From NCBI RefSeq assembly GCF_963966145.1, contig NC_091056.1, forward strand, positions 1,944,771 to 2,008,770: DNA of 64,000 nt, given 5' to 3'. Shown one piece after another: positions 8,361-18,638 of the stretch (positions within the stretch are counted from its first letter, which is position 1; every line of letters starts with the position of its first letter). This DNA is from Tenebrio molitor. Taxonomy: Eukaryota > Arthropoda > Insecta > Coleoptera > Tenebrionidae. The notes beneath the pieces are model-generated. The model made no database searches. It saw only the letters and a program-made list of their open reading frames with translations, and was not told where the DNA came from. The position numbers and the translations under genes were made by a program.

Positions 8361-9425
8361 CAGGGGCGGCTTCTCTGGGTAGGCAGGGGAGGCAGTGCCT
8401 CACCAAATACCTTACTAACCAAAATCTTTTTTAATAGATAATTTTTGATTTTTTTTAGTACAAAAATATTTTTATGTTTGTATACTTTTATTTTGTACCT
8501 ACATTGAATTAATTATTATCGAAGAATAACTGTTGCATGTGTTAATTATGTATTTTGTATTTGGCGCGTTTTGCATTCGGCGCCTTCGCTTCGGACTGCA
8601 GAGCCCAGAGCGTAGACTTATTCAGAGCATTCAGCGTACCGTAGAGGCACCGTAAAATATGCCACTTCATTTTTCCGCTTAAGCTGTGTGATTGGTGGAA
8701 TAAAGAACTGAATATCATCAACCCGTCATACACTGTTATTGGTTACTGCGTGTTAGCAAAGTGCAACTCGAGGCAATGCCTCTGTAGTTTTGTCATTTTC
8801 ATTGTAGTCGTAAATTTTATTTTATATTATGATTATTGTGACTATGAGCGATTAACGGACACAATGGTTGTGTCGAAAAGGTTGGAAAGCGGCGCGGGCG
8901 TGAATTATGCGTTAGAGAAGCACAATAAGAGTAAAGAGCATATTGCTTTTGCTTGTAAATTCGTTCTTTTCGGTAAACAAAACATTGCCACCGTAATAGA
9001 CCCCACGGCAACGGCCATACCACGTTGAAAAGTCCAGGTTCTCGCTCGTAATAGTCCCCGCTCGGAAAATGGAAATAGAAAAGTTGAGATAAGAATAGCG
9101 TACGGGAAAATTGTGCAATTATCAAGTCTAATTTATATTGTAATTTTTTTGTGCCAGCAAGAGTTGTCGTTTATTTTCCATAATAAACCCAATGCATCAT
9201 ATTGTTTTCTTAATGTTGCTGTCATTTTCAAAACGTCCAGGTTAGGGAAAAGTGAAACATCTTGAAATTACGTCTCACCTTTGTAATAATAAGCATTATA
9301 TCCATCACCACCGTTGAACTGGTGCAACGTCAAAAAAAAAAAAAAAACGCGAAAAAACTGACCAAGTGACTGACCAAAAAAATTGCTGGTGCCTACCCGG
9401 TTTTGATCTTGACGAGCCGCTACTG
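8361..9425. mobile_element. 1065-bp non-autonomous hAT element inside R1 copy 2
   Basis: The ends CAGGGGCGGCTTCTC (8361) and CAGTAGCGGCTCGTC (reverse strand from 9425) are inverted repeats matching 11 of 15. They are flanked by a perfect 8-bp duplication, CTTTTGGG (8353-8360 and 9426-9433). Removing the insert and one duplication rebuilds the R1 3' end seen intact near 13474-13495. The interior is AT-rich and has no recognisable transposase. Confidence 0.9.
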
Positions 9426-9635
9426 CTTTTGGGATAACCCCAGCTACCCACTCCGAAGAGATACGGCCGCATCTTTCCACTCTCCTGTTCTCCACCGGAA
9501 CCACCGTCAGGGAACCCATCCCAAAAACCATACACAGCCGACAGTGCCATACCCTTCATTCACTCTCTCCCATTCATTCCAACTACCAGTATTTATACCA
9601 TGCCTTTCCCACCTGTTTCTCCCGTCCTCTTCTTC

Positions 9636-10545
9636 CTAGGCCTCTAGCTCTTCTTCCATCCTTACCTCTTCAGCGAACTTGTTGAAGTTTTTCACCTCTT
9701 CTTCGCTGGTCTGTGCTGTCACCTTGAAGATGACTGGACCGCCCATGGCCTCCTGTCGCCTTCTCCACCTCCTTCTGGCTTTCCTCCTTCCTTGTTCTTC
9801 GCAGCCTTCCATTACGTGCTTCGCCGTGTCTTGCGCCTCTGTGGAACAAACACACTCACCCGTTGTCTCTGTCAGGTTAAACCCCTGAACGGCCCGTGTC
9901 CTGTCAGGGGTAAGACCGCCCTGTGGCTCCATCCTCTGAGTCTTCTGTCCACCGTTCCGATGATTTCGTGGGTCACTCTTCCTTTGTCGCCCTGGTCCCA
10001 CTCTTGTTGCCACTTCGCCATGGCCACCCTTGTCGCCTCCTTCTTGATCATTCTCCCGGTGATGGTAGCGTGATCCTCCGGAAACTCCTCGGGGTTTTCT
10101 CTGGCTCTCTTGGCTATACGGTCGGCCTCGGCGATTCCCCTGTTGCGGTCCGATGACCACCATAGCTTCACCGTCGCGCCTTCCGTCTCGATCCTCTCCA
10201 CCTCCTTAAGTATGGCGTGTGCTGCACCTCCCTTCCTCTTCCTTAACATATCTAGAGCCACTCTAGAGTCTGTCACGAAGTTGAAGTTTTTTCCTCGTTG
10301 ACCTGCAACAGATTTAATTGCGATCCCCAACGCGTATAGCTCTGCCATATGCATCGGGTAGCCGTCCTGCAAACGAAGTCCCCTTGTCTCCCTGAGACGC
10401 ATCCGTCCAGAAACTCGCTCCTGGAATGGCCTCTGCCGTTTCCCCTCGGGCTCCGCCGGGTGTGGTCCTTCCGCGAACACGGTTTTGCCCTCAAATTCCG
10501 CGGTTCCCCTCTCCCTCCAGTTCGCGTGTCTAGCTGCAGCGATGA
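9636..10545 (-). pseudogene. R1 copy 2 ORF2, RNase H-like and zinc-finger end
   Basis: Leftward from a deletion junction near 10545 the frame shows ARHANWRERGTAEFEGK, then an RNase H-like core: HMAELYALGIA (E), NFVTDSRVALDML (D) and WWSSDRNRGIAEADRIA. The usual His of the last motif is not seen. Compared with copy 3 about 60 bp are missing near 10395, and a 13-bp deletion near 9885 shifts the frame into the last domain. That domain has CVCSTEAQDTAKHVMEGC, a CCHC-like finger typical of this clade, and ends EELEA at TAG 9636-9638. Confidence 0.8.
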
Positions 10546-11600
10546 GATCTTTGCCTCCTTGATTGCCTTTCCATAGGCCGCCTTCTTTCTTCTGTATTCT
10601 CTGAGAAGTGTTGTTTTCCGTTCTTGGTCCTGTTCCCGTTGTGCCTCCCTTCTCGCTTGCCGGCTCTCCTTTCGGAGACGTCCCAGGCTTGCGTTCCACC
10701 AGACTTTGTTCTTTCTGGTCTTTCTGGCTTTCCGCGCCATGCTGGAATTGCAGGCCCGCATTGCCAGCTCCTGCAATTTTGCGGCCGCTCCTTCCGCCGT
10801 CTCTTTTTCCTGAATCTCCTCTCTGCCGGCGACCAGCGTTTCCCGGAAGAGTTTCCAGTCCGCTTGGGACGTCATCAGGAATCTCTTTCTGTCGATTTCC
10901 CTGTCCGTTCTTTCTTCCTCTGTGATGATGCTGAAAGAAATGCCCCTGTGGTCACTGAGGGTCTCCTCCTCCCGGACCTCCCAGTCCTCCACAGTTGCGT
11001 CCCTGGAAAAAGTTACATCGATCCAGCTTCTCCCGTTAGCAGTTTCGAATGTCGGTAGCGAGTCCGGATCATTCTGTACTACCAGGTTCGCTGCCCCGAC
11101 CAGGTCGATCACCTGCCGGCCCCTCCCGTCGTCCTCTTCTCCGCCCAACTAAGGGTGTTTCGCGTTGAGATCGCCTCCGATGATGGTCGGCCTTCCTCTC
11201 CTGCTCGCCAGGAGTGCATCCAGCTTCGCTAGAGTTCCTCCTAAGGATCTTTTCGGAGGGACGTACACGTTAGTAAACGCGATGTCGCCTCTTTCCCCTT
11301 CGACGATCACCGTCCTGTTGGTTGGCCCTGCAAACTGATCTAATTCAATCGACCGCCGTCCGGTCCTGACCATCGTTGCGATCTTGTCCGAACGTCCCCC
11401 GCCGCACTTGCTCCATCCGGCCCATGCCGGTATGTAGCAGTAGGACTCCTGGATGAGGACCACGTCCACTTTTTCTTCTTCCGCCATCCTCTGGAGCAGC
11501 TCCTAAGTTTGCCTGAAAAACCTTAATTCTATCCCGTAGTCCTTGGGTGTTCAGCACCTCGCGGTTCGGGCGATCTTCCACTCGAGTGCCCTCTTCAGCG
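10546..11600 (-). pseudogene. R1 copy 2 ORF2, APE-type endonuclease (one stop, one frameshift)
   Basis: Homologous along its length to the 1407-2600 endonuclease. Motifs: DRIKVFQANL at the N-terminus, a frameshift near 11505, then LIQESYCY, FTNVYVPP, GGDLNAKHP, an in-frame TAG at 11149-11151, LGGEEDD, SWIDVTFS and LSDHRGI. The basic linker ends at KAIKEAKI near 10546, where sequence jumps to the RNase H-like end. In copy 1 the reverse transcriptase follows this point, so an internal deletion of well over 1 kb is inferred. Confidence 0.85.
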
Positions 11601-12863
11601 TGGGACACTTCTTGTCGTAGGCTCTGTGCCCTATCTGTTTGCAGTTCCCGCATTCCGATTTCTCTGCCCTACATTCCTTGATCTTGTGACCCTCCTTGCC
11701 GCATTTGTGGCATTTCGGCTTCTGCTTGCAACTTCTGGCGATATGTTCAAGGCCGTTGCAGTTGTAGCAGCGTGTCACCTGGACCATCTCCACGAAGACC
11801 ATGGTCAGCCCCACCACGATCTTCTGCCTCTCGATGAGGGCTTTGTGGAGGCGTGGTTCCACCGCGAACGTCAGGTTCTTCTTCAGTGACTTTTGGCACC
11901 GCTTCCTGGCCAAGAACTTGAAGGCCTCCTTGAATTCTTCCATTGTGCTAGTGCTCTGGATCCAACCGTTCTTTTGGAAGACCTCCTCGACAATCTCCTC
12001 CTCTTTCCATCCTGTCTCCAGTCCGGTCAGCGGGACTGTGGGGTTCAGCTTCTTCCTCAACCCCATCTCGATTCCTTCTGTCGATTTCAACACCGTTTTC
12101 AGCTTTTTTCGTTGTTCCTCGTTCCTGCTCACGAGGACAACTTCTCCTCTTTTCGTGGGGATCACTTGGCTCAGTGGTCCCCCGATTTTCTCGATGTCGA
12201 GCGTCCTCACCAGTTTTGCCTTCACCTCCTCTGCTGAATTTCCTTGCATTTTCACTGTCGTCTCCTCCTTCACTGGGATCTTCGCTTTCAGCTTTGCAGC
12301 GTAGGAGACCGTCTGCCAGCTTCCCTCTTGGGCGTTTCCCTTCTTTGGCTGACCCTCCTTTGTCTTCCTCTCTTCCCCTTTCAAACCTGTTTCTTTCCTC
12401 GTCTGAGTTTCTTGGGTCTCTCTCTTGCCTGCACCTCCTTCGCCTTTTTCCCTGCGGCCCCTTCCGTCTGCACCCCCTTTGTCTTCATACTTACCTGGGG
12501 CTTCGCCCCTTTCCCGCTCTCTTCCGGACGCTTGAGTTGCTTCTTCAGCTTCTCCGTCTCTTCCTCTTGTTTCGCCGCCCTCTCCTCGGCTCGTTTTTGC
12601 GCTTGCTGGGCCGCTATCACTTCCAGTAGCAGCTGCATCACGCTCGCACGGATGGTTCCTGATGCTTCCAGGATCCTCTTCTGCTCTTCCTTCGTGAAGG
12701 AAATTTTCTCCGTTTGCTCCTTCTTGATCGCCTTCGCGATCGTCCCCAGCTCCTTTTCGATCTCCAGGGTGTGCGCCTTCACCCGATCTGCGCTGCTGTC
12801 GTCCCTCTCGTCCCATTTTGCGGGCGTCTCCTCCACCACCTCGTTTTCGGTGTAGCTGTCCAT
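11551..12863 (-). pseudogene. R1 copy 2 ORF1 (gag), one frameshift
   Basis: The start ATG at 12863 opens a charged, coiled-coil-like N-terminus (EIEKELGTIAKAIKKEQ, AEERAAKQEEETEKLKKQL). A frameshift near 12430 leads to a second frame that is continuous to 11551: SWQTVSYAAKLKAK, IGGPLSQVIPTKRGEVVLV, LTGLETGW, FAVEPRLHKALIER. The knuckles CYNCNGLEHIARSC and CHKCGKEGHKIKEC are followed by CGNCKQIGHRAYDKKC. The order matches copy 1 but the sequence is substantially diverged, especially before the knuckles. Role: RNA binding and particle formation. Confidence 0.85.
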
Positions 12864-13465
12864 TTTCTTCGGCTCCGTTTTCCTTTTCTTCCTTTTGCGG
12901 ATTCGTCCTGTTTGCCGTTGGTGTCGTTCCCTGCCCTTGGTTTCGCGCTCTACCTCCAGGTGGCGCTCTCCCTCGGGTCACAGTGTCCGACTCTATTCTT
13001 ACAGGTTTCTACCTGTAGTTCTCGGCTTTCCTGCTTGGTGGCGCTGGTGGTGCTGACGCGGTCAGGCACGCCGCCAAGATGGCGTCGAGTCACCACGTGC
13101 ACCTGAAATTTATTTAATTCGGCAATTTCCTACCTTTCCTTCGTTTCCCGGCCCTCGTGCTCTCCAATTTTCCAAGACTACCAGCAGAGCTGCTTTTCGA
13201 CTCCTTTCTCGAGTCCTCGGACCGTTTCTCTGCCCGTTGTGGCGTCCTAACCTCCGCTGTGGTCGACTGTTTTTCTGTAAAAAACAAGTTTAATCTCACC
13301 CAATCTTCACTAAAATGATTTCAAGCTGTATCGCGGCACACAAAGCACCAGAATCAACACTTAAAACACAATTTCAGCCAAAAACGCTTCGATTTTGCAA
13401 CGATAACAGCGAGCTGCACTCAGACACGTCCGCTATCTTCGACCGCTCGATCGAAACTCAGCAGG
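12864..13465 (-). other. R1 copy 2 5' region (no gene)
   Basis: About 600 bp between ORF1 and the element start. It contains GGCACACAAAGCAC, shared with copy 1, and the terminal CGATCGAGCGGTCGA block. I see no TTC/GAA array comparable to the heat shock elements of copy 1, and no open frame of note. Confidence 0.6.
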
Positions 13466-13473
13466 TAGGGACA
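13466..13473 (-). other. R1 target octamer between tandem R1 copies 3 and 2
   Basis: Read leftward, the R1 copy 3 terminus CCCAAAAGCATATATCA is followed by TGTCCCTA and immediately by the 5' end of copy 2 (CCTGCTGAGTTTCG). The octamer is the piece of 28S target duplicated at insertion. Confidence 0.85.
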
Positions 13474-15269
13474 TGATATATGCTTTTGGGATAACACCAG
13501 CCACCCACTCCGAAGAGATACGGCCGCATCTTTCCACTCTCCTGTTCTCCACCGGAACCACCGTCAGGGAACCCATCCCAATAAACCACACTCCCAAAAA
13601 TTAGCGGGGTTCGACACAGCCGACAGTGCCATACCCTTCATTCACTCTCTCCCATTCATTCCACCTACCAGTATTTATACCTTGCCTCTCCCACCTGTTT
13701 CTCTTGTCCTCTTCTTCCTAGGCCTCTAGCTCTTCTTCCATCCTTACCTCTTCCGCAAACTTGTTGAAGTTTTTCACCTCTTCTTCGCTGGTCTGTGCGG
13801 TCACCTTGAAGGGGACTGGACCGCCCATGGCCTCCTGTCGCCTTCTCCACCTCCTTCTGGCTTCCCTCCTTCCTTGTTCTTCGCAGTCTTCCATGACGTG
13901 CTTCGCCGTGTCTTGCGCCCGTGTGGAACAAACACACTCACCCGTTGTCTCTGTCAGGTTAAACCGACGGAGATATCCCTTGAACGGCCCGTGTCCTGTC
14001 AGGAGACAGACCGGCCTGTGGCTCCATCCTCTGAGTCTTCTGTCCACCGTTCCGATGATTTCGTGGGTCGCTCTTCCTTTGTCGCCCTGGTCCCATTCTT
14101 GTTGCCACTTCGCCATGGCCACCCTTGTCGCCTCCTTCTTGATCATTCTCCCCGTGATGGGAGCGTGATCCTCCGGAAACTCCTCAGGGTTTTCTCTGGC
14201 TCTCTTCGCTATACGGTCGGCCTCGGCGATTCCCCCGTTGCGGTCCGATGACCACCACAGCTTCACCGTCGCGCCTTCCGTTTCGATCCTCTCCACTTCC
14301 TTGAGTATGGCGTATGCTGCACCTCCCTTCCTCTTCGTTAACATATCTAGAGCCACTCTAGAGTCTGTCACGAAGTTGAAGTTTTCCCCTCGTTGACCTG
14401 CAACAGATTTAATTGCGATCCCCAACGCGTATAGCTCTGCCATATGCGTCGGGTAGCCGTCCTGCAAACGAAGTCCCCTTGTCTCCGTCGTCTCTCCTCC
14501 CTCGGTTTTGACGATGCCGATTGCCGTTCCTCCTTCTCCCTGAGACGCATGCGTCCAGAAACTCGCTCCTGGAATGGTTTCTGCCGGAAGCTCCTCCCGT
14601 TTCCTCTCAGGCTCCGCCGGGTGTGGTCCTTCCGCAAACACGGCTTTGCCCTCGAATTCCGCGGTTCCCCTCTCCCTCCAGTTCACGTGTCTGGCTGCAG
14701 CTTCAAAGTGCGGCGGGATGCAACGCGCTAACACTTCGAGTGCTACGTTCGAGGTGGTCCTATAAGCCCTAGTGACCCCCAAGAGGAACGCCCTCTGCGC
14801 CGCTCTCAAGTGCCGCCGGATTATCGGATCCTCTGCCTTTTCCCCCCAGATCTCTGCTCCGTACATCAGCGCCGGTCGAAAATTTCCCTCAAAATTTTCG
14901 GCTCTGTTCCCCATGTCCTTTCTGCGATTCCTCGAATCTTCTGCGCTGTCGTCATGATGTTTCTCGCTGCGTGCCTTGCGTGCTCCCGCCAGGAGAGGCC
15001 CCTGTCGATGATCACGCCAAGGTACTTCATGGACTCCTCTGTCCGTATCGTGGTTCCTCCAATCTTCAGCCTCGGTCCTCTCTTGGCCATCTTCTTTCCT
15101 CTTCTCCAAGATGGTGCGAAGACGGCGGTGGTCTTCTCCGGCGCGTATTCCAACTTGTGGGTCGCCACCCGACGTTGGCACGCCGCCCAAACCGCTTCCC
15201 ATGCCTCTTCGAGCCCCCTCATCGACGGTCCGGTGATCGTGATGAGCTGGTCGTCAGCAAACGCCTTAT
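13474..15269 (-). mobile_element. R1: R1 retrotransposon copy 3, 5'-truncated
   Basis: It contains only the last part of ORF2 and a 3' untranslated region nearly identical to that of copy 2, in head-to-tail order with copy 2. The right edge lies exactly at the AFADDQ motif of the reverse transcriptase, consistent with incomplete reverse transcription. The 3' end CATATATCA has no poly(A), as is usual for R1. Confidence 0.87.
13718..15269 (-). pseudogene. R1 copy 3 ORF2 C-terminal third (truncated, one frameshift)
   Basis: Starts mid-protein at AFADDQLITITGPS, then KLEYAPEKTTAVF, YLGVIIDRGLSW and GIAERTWGTEP. A frameshift near 14880 leads to RPALMYGAEIWGEK, LRAAQRAFLLGVTRAYRT and EVLARCIPPHFEAAARH. 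Next is the RNase H-like domain (HMAELYALGIA, NFVTDSRVALDML, SDRNGGIAEADRIAK), then RLRGWSHRPV and the finger CVCSTRAQDTAKHVMEDC. The stop is at 13718-13720. It is the best-preserved copy of this region and shows that copy 2 has small deletions here. Confidence 0.87.
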
Positions 15270-16867
15270 AAGGTCAAGCTAATCGGACCATGCAGACGTG
15301 ATACAGGAGACCGCGCCGCGTCAAGTGCGGGAGCATCAGAAAGTTTCACACTCCTCGACGCAGGTTGTCAGTTGACTCATTGAGCAGGGGCCCCACCGGA
15401 TTTACTCCACACAGCCCTCGAGAAGGCACGGTGGATGCTCGACCCCCATTTTAGAGCCGTGTGCACAACAAGCAAACAAGCCGGTATCTGGAGTACATCC
15501 GAGCTTGTGTTGTTGATCCGGGGCCATATGCCCCGGGCGCCCACGATTACCGGGGCGAACTCGAGCGTTTTTCCAGGGCAGCGCTTCGACGCCGCGTCAC
15601 AGAAGAACGGATTATCGTACTTCCGCTGCTTGCGAACGTATGCGACTCCCAATTCTGTCGACTCCCAAGACACCTGTATATCAGCGACTATTGTTCTACC
15701 CTCCGGCTGATGGATTACCAGGTCGGCCCACCCGAATGGCGGACATGAGATTCCTACTCGATTTCCCATCTACGGTTTTTACAGTGACGAGCAATTTTAC
15801 CTACAATTTCATCGTGCCGACGTATCCTCTCCCAGTGCGTGATAGGGCACGTCTGTAGCACATGGGATAACGATTCGTCAAGGGCACATCCACCTCTGCA
15901 ACGCCTTCGTCCGACTGGCGCCGATGAAATGGCACGGGTGGGTAAGTTCGCTGTCCGTAACTGCACGGCGCGAACGAAGTCCCTCCCGGTCCAGCCGTTA
16001 GGGCGCTCTAGAACCCATCCACGACTAGCCAGATCTTCGGCGGTCTGCTCGAGACCTTTCGTGAGGGCACCGGCTTTAATCCGGTCCCGCCATTTAGTCG
16101 CTTCCGGGATATTGCCCATCATGTTTTGAAGTCGCCCCATCAACCTAACCGAACAGTTGGATTGTAGTAGCGAGCAGGTCACCCGATCTTCGGGCGATTC
16201 GAGAAGCTTGGTCATTCTTCCGATGAGAATACGCGGAATTGCGCCTCCCAATTCCGTAACCCCCAGACCCCCATCGCGCACGGATGCGTGAATGAGAGCG
16301 TCCGGAGTGTGGGCATTAAGGTATAAGGTTGCCCGAACGAACTTCCTCATGAGTCTGTCCGCTTCTCTTAAGACCTTGGACGTCACCTTTGGAGTCTGGA
16401 GGCCGTAGAGGAGACGAGGGATGACATACGTCTTGATCATCAGCAGCTTCTGATCAGGTTTGAGAGGGGCTCTTCTGACATTCTCCAGCCAAACAGTGAG
16501 GTTAAACAGACTAGGTTTCCCCACGCCGTCGTAGCCATAGCTGTGGCCCAGGTACCTAAAAGTATCCATATGACCAACAGCTGGAATCGGCAAGTTGTTA
16601 ATTCGGTAGGTACTAACTGTCCTGCCCACTGCCCGGCCCGCAATAACTCCCGTGCACAACGGACGACACTTGGCAGGATTGACACCCATCCCTCTCTCCC
16701 TCAAGAAGGTTTCTACCTCCTTGAGCATGAGTGGTGCTTCGACATCACTGTCGGAAAGCATGACGAGGTCATCCGCAAACGCCATGGCGGCACAGTGGGA
16801 GCCATGCGGGAGACTGCCACCTCTAAAGTTCGAATTGACCTTCTCAAGAAGCTCATCCACTACCATG
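15270..16867 (-). mobile_element. R2-like retrotransposon R2-B, 5'-truncated
   Basis: A second R2-clade element reading leftward, with about 107 bp of 3' sequence (15270-15376) before R1 copy 3 begins. No 28S sequence is seen at its 3' side. Its right edge (about 16868) lies inside the reverse transcriptase and abuts a hAT-type transposase frame on the plus strand. It is clearly diverged from R2-A. Confidence 0.75.
15377..16866 (-). pseudogene. R2-B ORF: reverse transcriptase end and restriction-like endonuclease
   Basis: The frame begins mid-palm at NMVVDELLEKV and holds the catalytic AFADDLVMLSD, FRYLGHSYGYDG, APLKPDQKLLMIKTYVIPRL and a long linker. It then has the R2-type finger CRGGCALDESLSHVLQTCPI with RIRRHDE. 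A single frameshift near 15765 leads to the endonuclease core. There the usual KPD of R2 reads WAD (GWADLVIHQ), while VADIQVSWE keeps the second acidic residue; then KYDNPF, VIVGARGIWP and LKWGSSIHRAF. The stop is at 15377. Apart from the frameshift and the truncation it is well preserved. Confidence 0.82.
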
Positions 16868-17290
16868 TTTTTAGTTTTAAAATCATTTTCGTACTTGTCA
16901 TAAGTGATGGGACACCCGGTACATGATCAAAGCAGGTGCAAATTTAAACATTTTTTACAAGAATTTAATTCACGTGACTTGTTTAGCACATGGAGTAAAT
17001 AGAGTTGCCGAGGAAATTTGATGTCAGTTTCCATTAGTTAATTCTTTAATTTCAAACGTAAAAAAAATCTTTATCAAAGTACCTCTTCGAGTCCAAGTGT
17101 ATAAAGAAAAGTTGCCGAATGTCCCCTTGCCTCCAGAACCAGAACAAGATGGGGAACCTGGTTAGACGCAGTAATATTCAACGCCAACCACAATAGTCAT
17201 ATAAAAAATATTGTGTTAGATTTTTCAGACTCAGCTGAATCAATTAAAAAATCCAAAAGTTTAGTCGAAAATACCGTGAGCTTATAGGTA
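16868..17290 (+). pseudogene. hAT-type transposase fragment (DUF659/CGGBP1-like family)
   Basis: The plus strand encodes IFVLVISDGTP, a frameshift, then MIKAGANLNIFYKNLIHVTC, LAHGVNRVAEEI, a stop, ISNVKKIFIKVPLRVQ, KEKLPNVPLPPEPEQ, another shift, and RWGTWLDAVIF. This order (VSDAA.YM.KAG, THLAHALNRVAE, LPLPPQPV.TRWGTW) is typical of a very common insect hAT-derived protein. The frame starts where R2-B ends, so R2-B interrupts or replaced its N-terminal half. It is inactive. Confidence 0.7.
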
Positions 17291-17304
17291 CCAGTTTTTT
17301 GTGA

Positions 17305-17480
17305 GACGTCAGAAATATTTGTCACTCCGAGAGCTCCAAAACGGCTAAAGAGAAAAGAAGACGAAAGGACGAAGATAATGATTGACGCCATGAAAGTAAT
17401 GAAAACCGCGATAACTACGTTCACTTCTTCCAATTCAGACGATAACGAAGAAGCAACATTCGGAAATGTATCGTCAGTAA
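17305..17480 (+). pseudogene. Unidentified open segment, charged
   Basis: About 55 codons open to TAA near 17480: PRAPKRLKRKEDERTK, MKVMKTAITTFTSS and SDDNEEATFGN. The basic stretch followed by an acidic FG-containing end recalls the C-terminus of MADF/BESS proteins of Harbinger elements, but the evidence is weak. Confidence 0.25.
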
Positions 17481-17509
17481 ATTAAATTCTTATTCGATTA
17501 CAACGAGGA

Positions 17510-18130
17510 AGGTTCAACATGCTATTTTTGATATACATATTAATAAAAGCCGATCTTTTAGCGTTGTTGACGGTCGTGAATTTTGTCAGTTCGTCAAATC
17601 TCTCAATCCATTATATGAGCTTCCGAATTGCCAAACAATTTTCCGGTGTTTAATACCCACTCTATATGAGAATTGTTTAATTAATACTAAGAATATTGTT
17701 AGTAAACTATCACATGCTTACTTAACGAAGAACTGTTGGACATCAACCAATAACGATGATGGTTTTGCACAATACATTTTTTGGATAATAATTTTAAAAT
17801 GCAGTCAATATTACTAAGTCATAGTATATTTGATAAAAGCCACACGAGTGATAATTTACTAAATGTGTTGATATCAATTGGACCATTGAAAATAAAATAG
17901 TTCCCGCTGTCTCCGATAAAGCCGCAAATAGAAAAAGTGCAATTCAAAATACATAGAACGCTTTGGAAATTTTTCGGATATTATGTTCATACGCTTAAAT
18001 TAGTGGATAATCTTGTAGAGAGCATAAAAACTATAGTCTCCCATTTCAAACGAAATGCAACAGCAACCTCCAAATTAATTAATTTTCAAACCAAGAAAAT
18101 TACAGGACATACTGTCGTAACGTTATAGGT
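17510..18130 (+). pseudogene. hAT transposase remnant (ZBED-like)
   Basis: In one plus frame from 17510: IFDIHINKSRSFSVVDGREF, SLNPLYELPNCQTI, LIPTLYENCL and NCWTSTNND. This is the SVV..GF, LNP.Y.LPSR.T, CWTS order of hAT transposases. After frame changes, KIVPAVSDKAANRKSAIQNT, FFGYYVHTLKLV and VSHFKRNATATSKL follow, matching the VSDNAANMV, CFAHTLNLVV and FKRS..A..KL blocks. Several stops and shifts make it a pseudogene. The BED finger and dimerisation domain were not found. Confidence 0.65.
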
Positions 18131-18638
18131 GGAAGTGTAAAACGTGTAATAGAGTGACCAGTATTCAGAACGACTCGTTTTTCTTTGGAAGCCATCACTC
18201 CAACAAATTTTATTCATAATACAGGATGATGAAAAATGTCCCGTGCTAACCTGCATGTTATAAAGTATTTTTAACTAAACACGAATTCGAAATCCAAAAT
18301 TAAATTTGTCCACTCTTCGCCAAGATTTCCTTTTTAGACAATAGAAATCTGTATGATTAACCGTTTACTAATAATTTTATTGTTGTTGTCTAGATTTTAA
18401 TCGAGTTGATGATGTTCTTAAATAAAAAATGCAAAAAGTCTATCGGAACCAACGTTATTAGAGATGTTAAGAGTACCATTCCTTGGGTCCAAAGAAAATT
18501 CGTCAATGTTACAACACTGCAAAACTCCTGAGATACAGAAACATGTAATTATTGAAAACGATAGCAACAATAATTCAATTTTTGATGTTAAAGGTTTTGT
18601 CAAATTTAACCTGTCAATTTTCCAAAATGTCGGAATAA
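18131..18638. other. AT-rich spacer, no gene seen
   Basis: Contains a possible transposon end (ACAGGATGATGAAAAATGTC near 18222) but no partner that I could place. No coding motif recognised. Confidence 0.4.

Larger units (their letters stand above)
8344..13465 (-). mobile_element. R1: R1 retrotransposon copy 2, lacking the reverse transcriptase
   Basis: It reads leftward from a 5' end at 13465 (shared CGATCGAGCGGTCGA-type sequence with copy 1 near 4930-4950) through ORF1 and the endonuclease. It then jumps directly to the RNase H-like and zinc-finger end of ORF2 and its 3' untranslated region. A 1065-bp hAT-type element is inserted near its 3' terminus. Both ends abut TGTCCCTA. Its 5' region lacks the heat-shock arrays of copy 1, and its ORF1 is clearly diverged, so it is a different R1 subfamily. 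Confidence 0.87.

Noticed and set aside
12244..12855. Long hydrophobic Ser/Phe-rich plus-strand frames that look like membrane proteins
   Set aside because: They are complements of the Lys/Glu-rich Gag of R1 copy 2.
15270..16867. R2-B and R2-A as two halves of a single R2 split by the R1 array
   Set aside because: Both contain the finger and endonuclease end of the protein, so they overlap and must be two elements.
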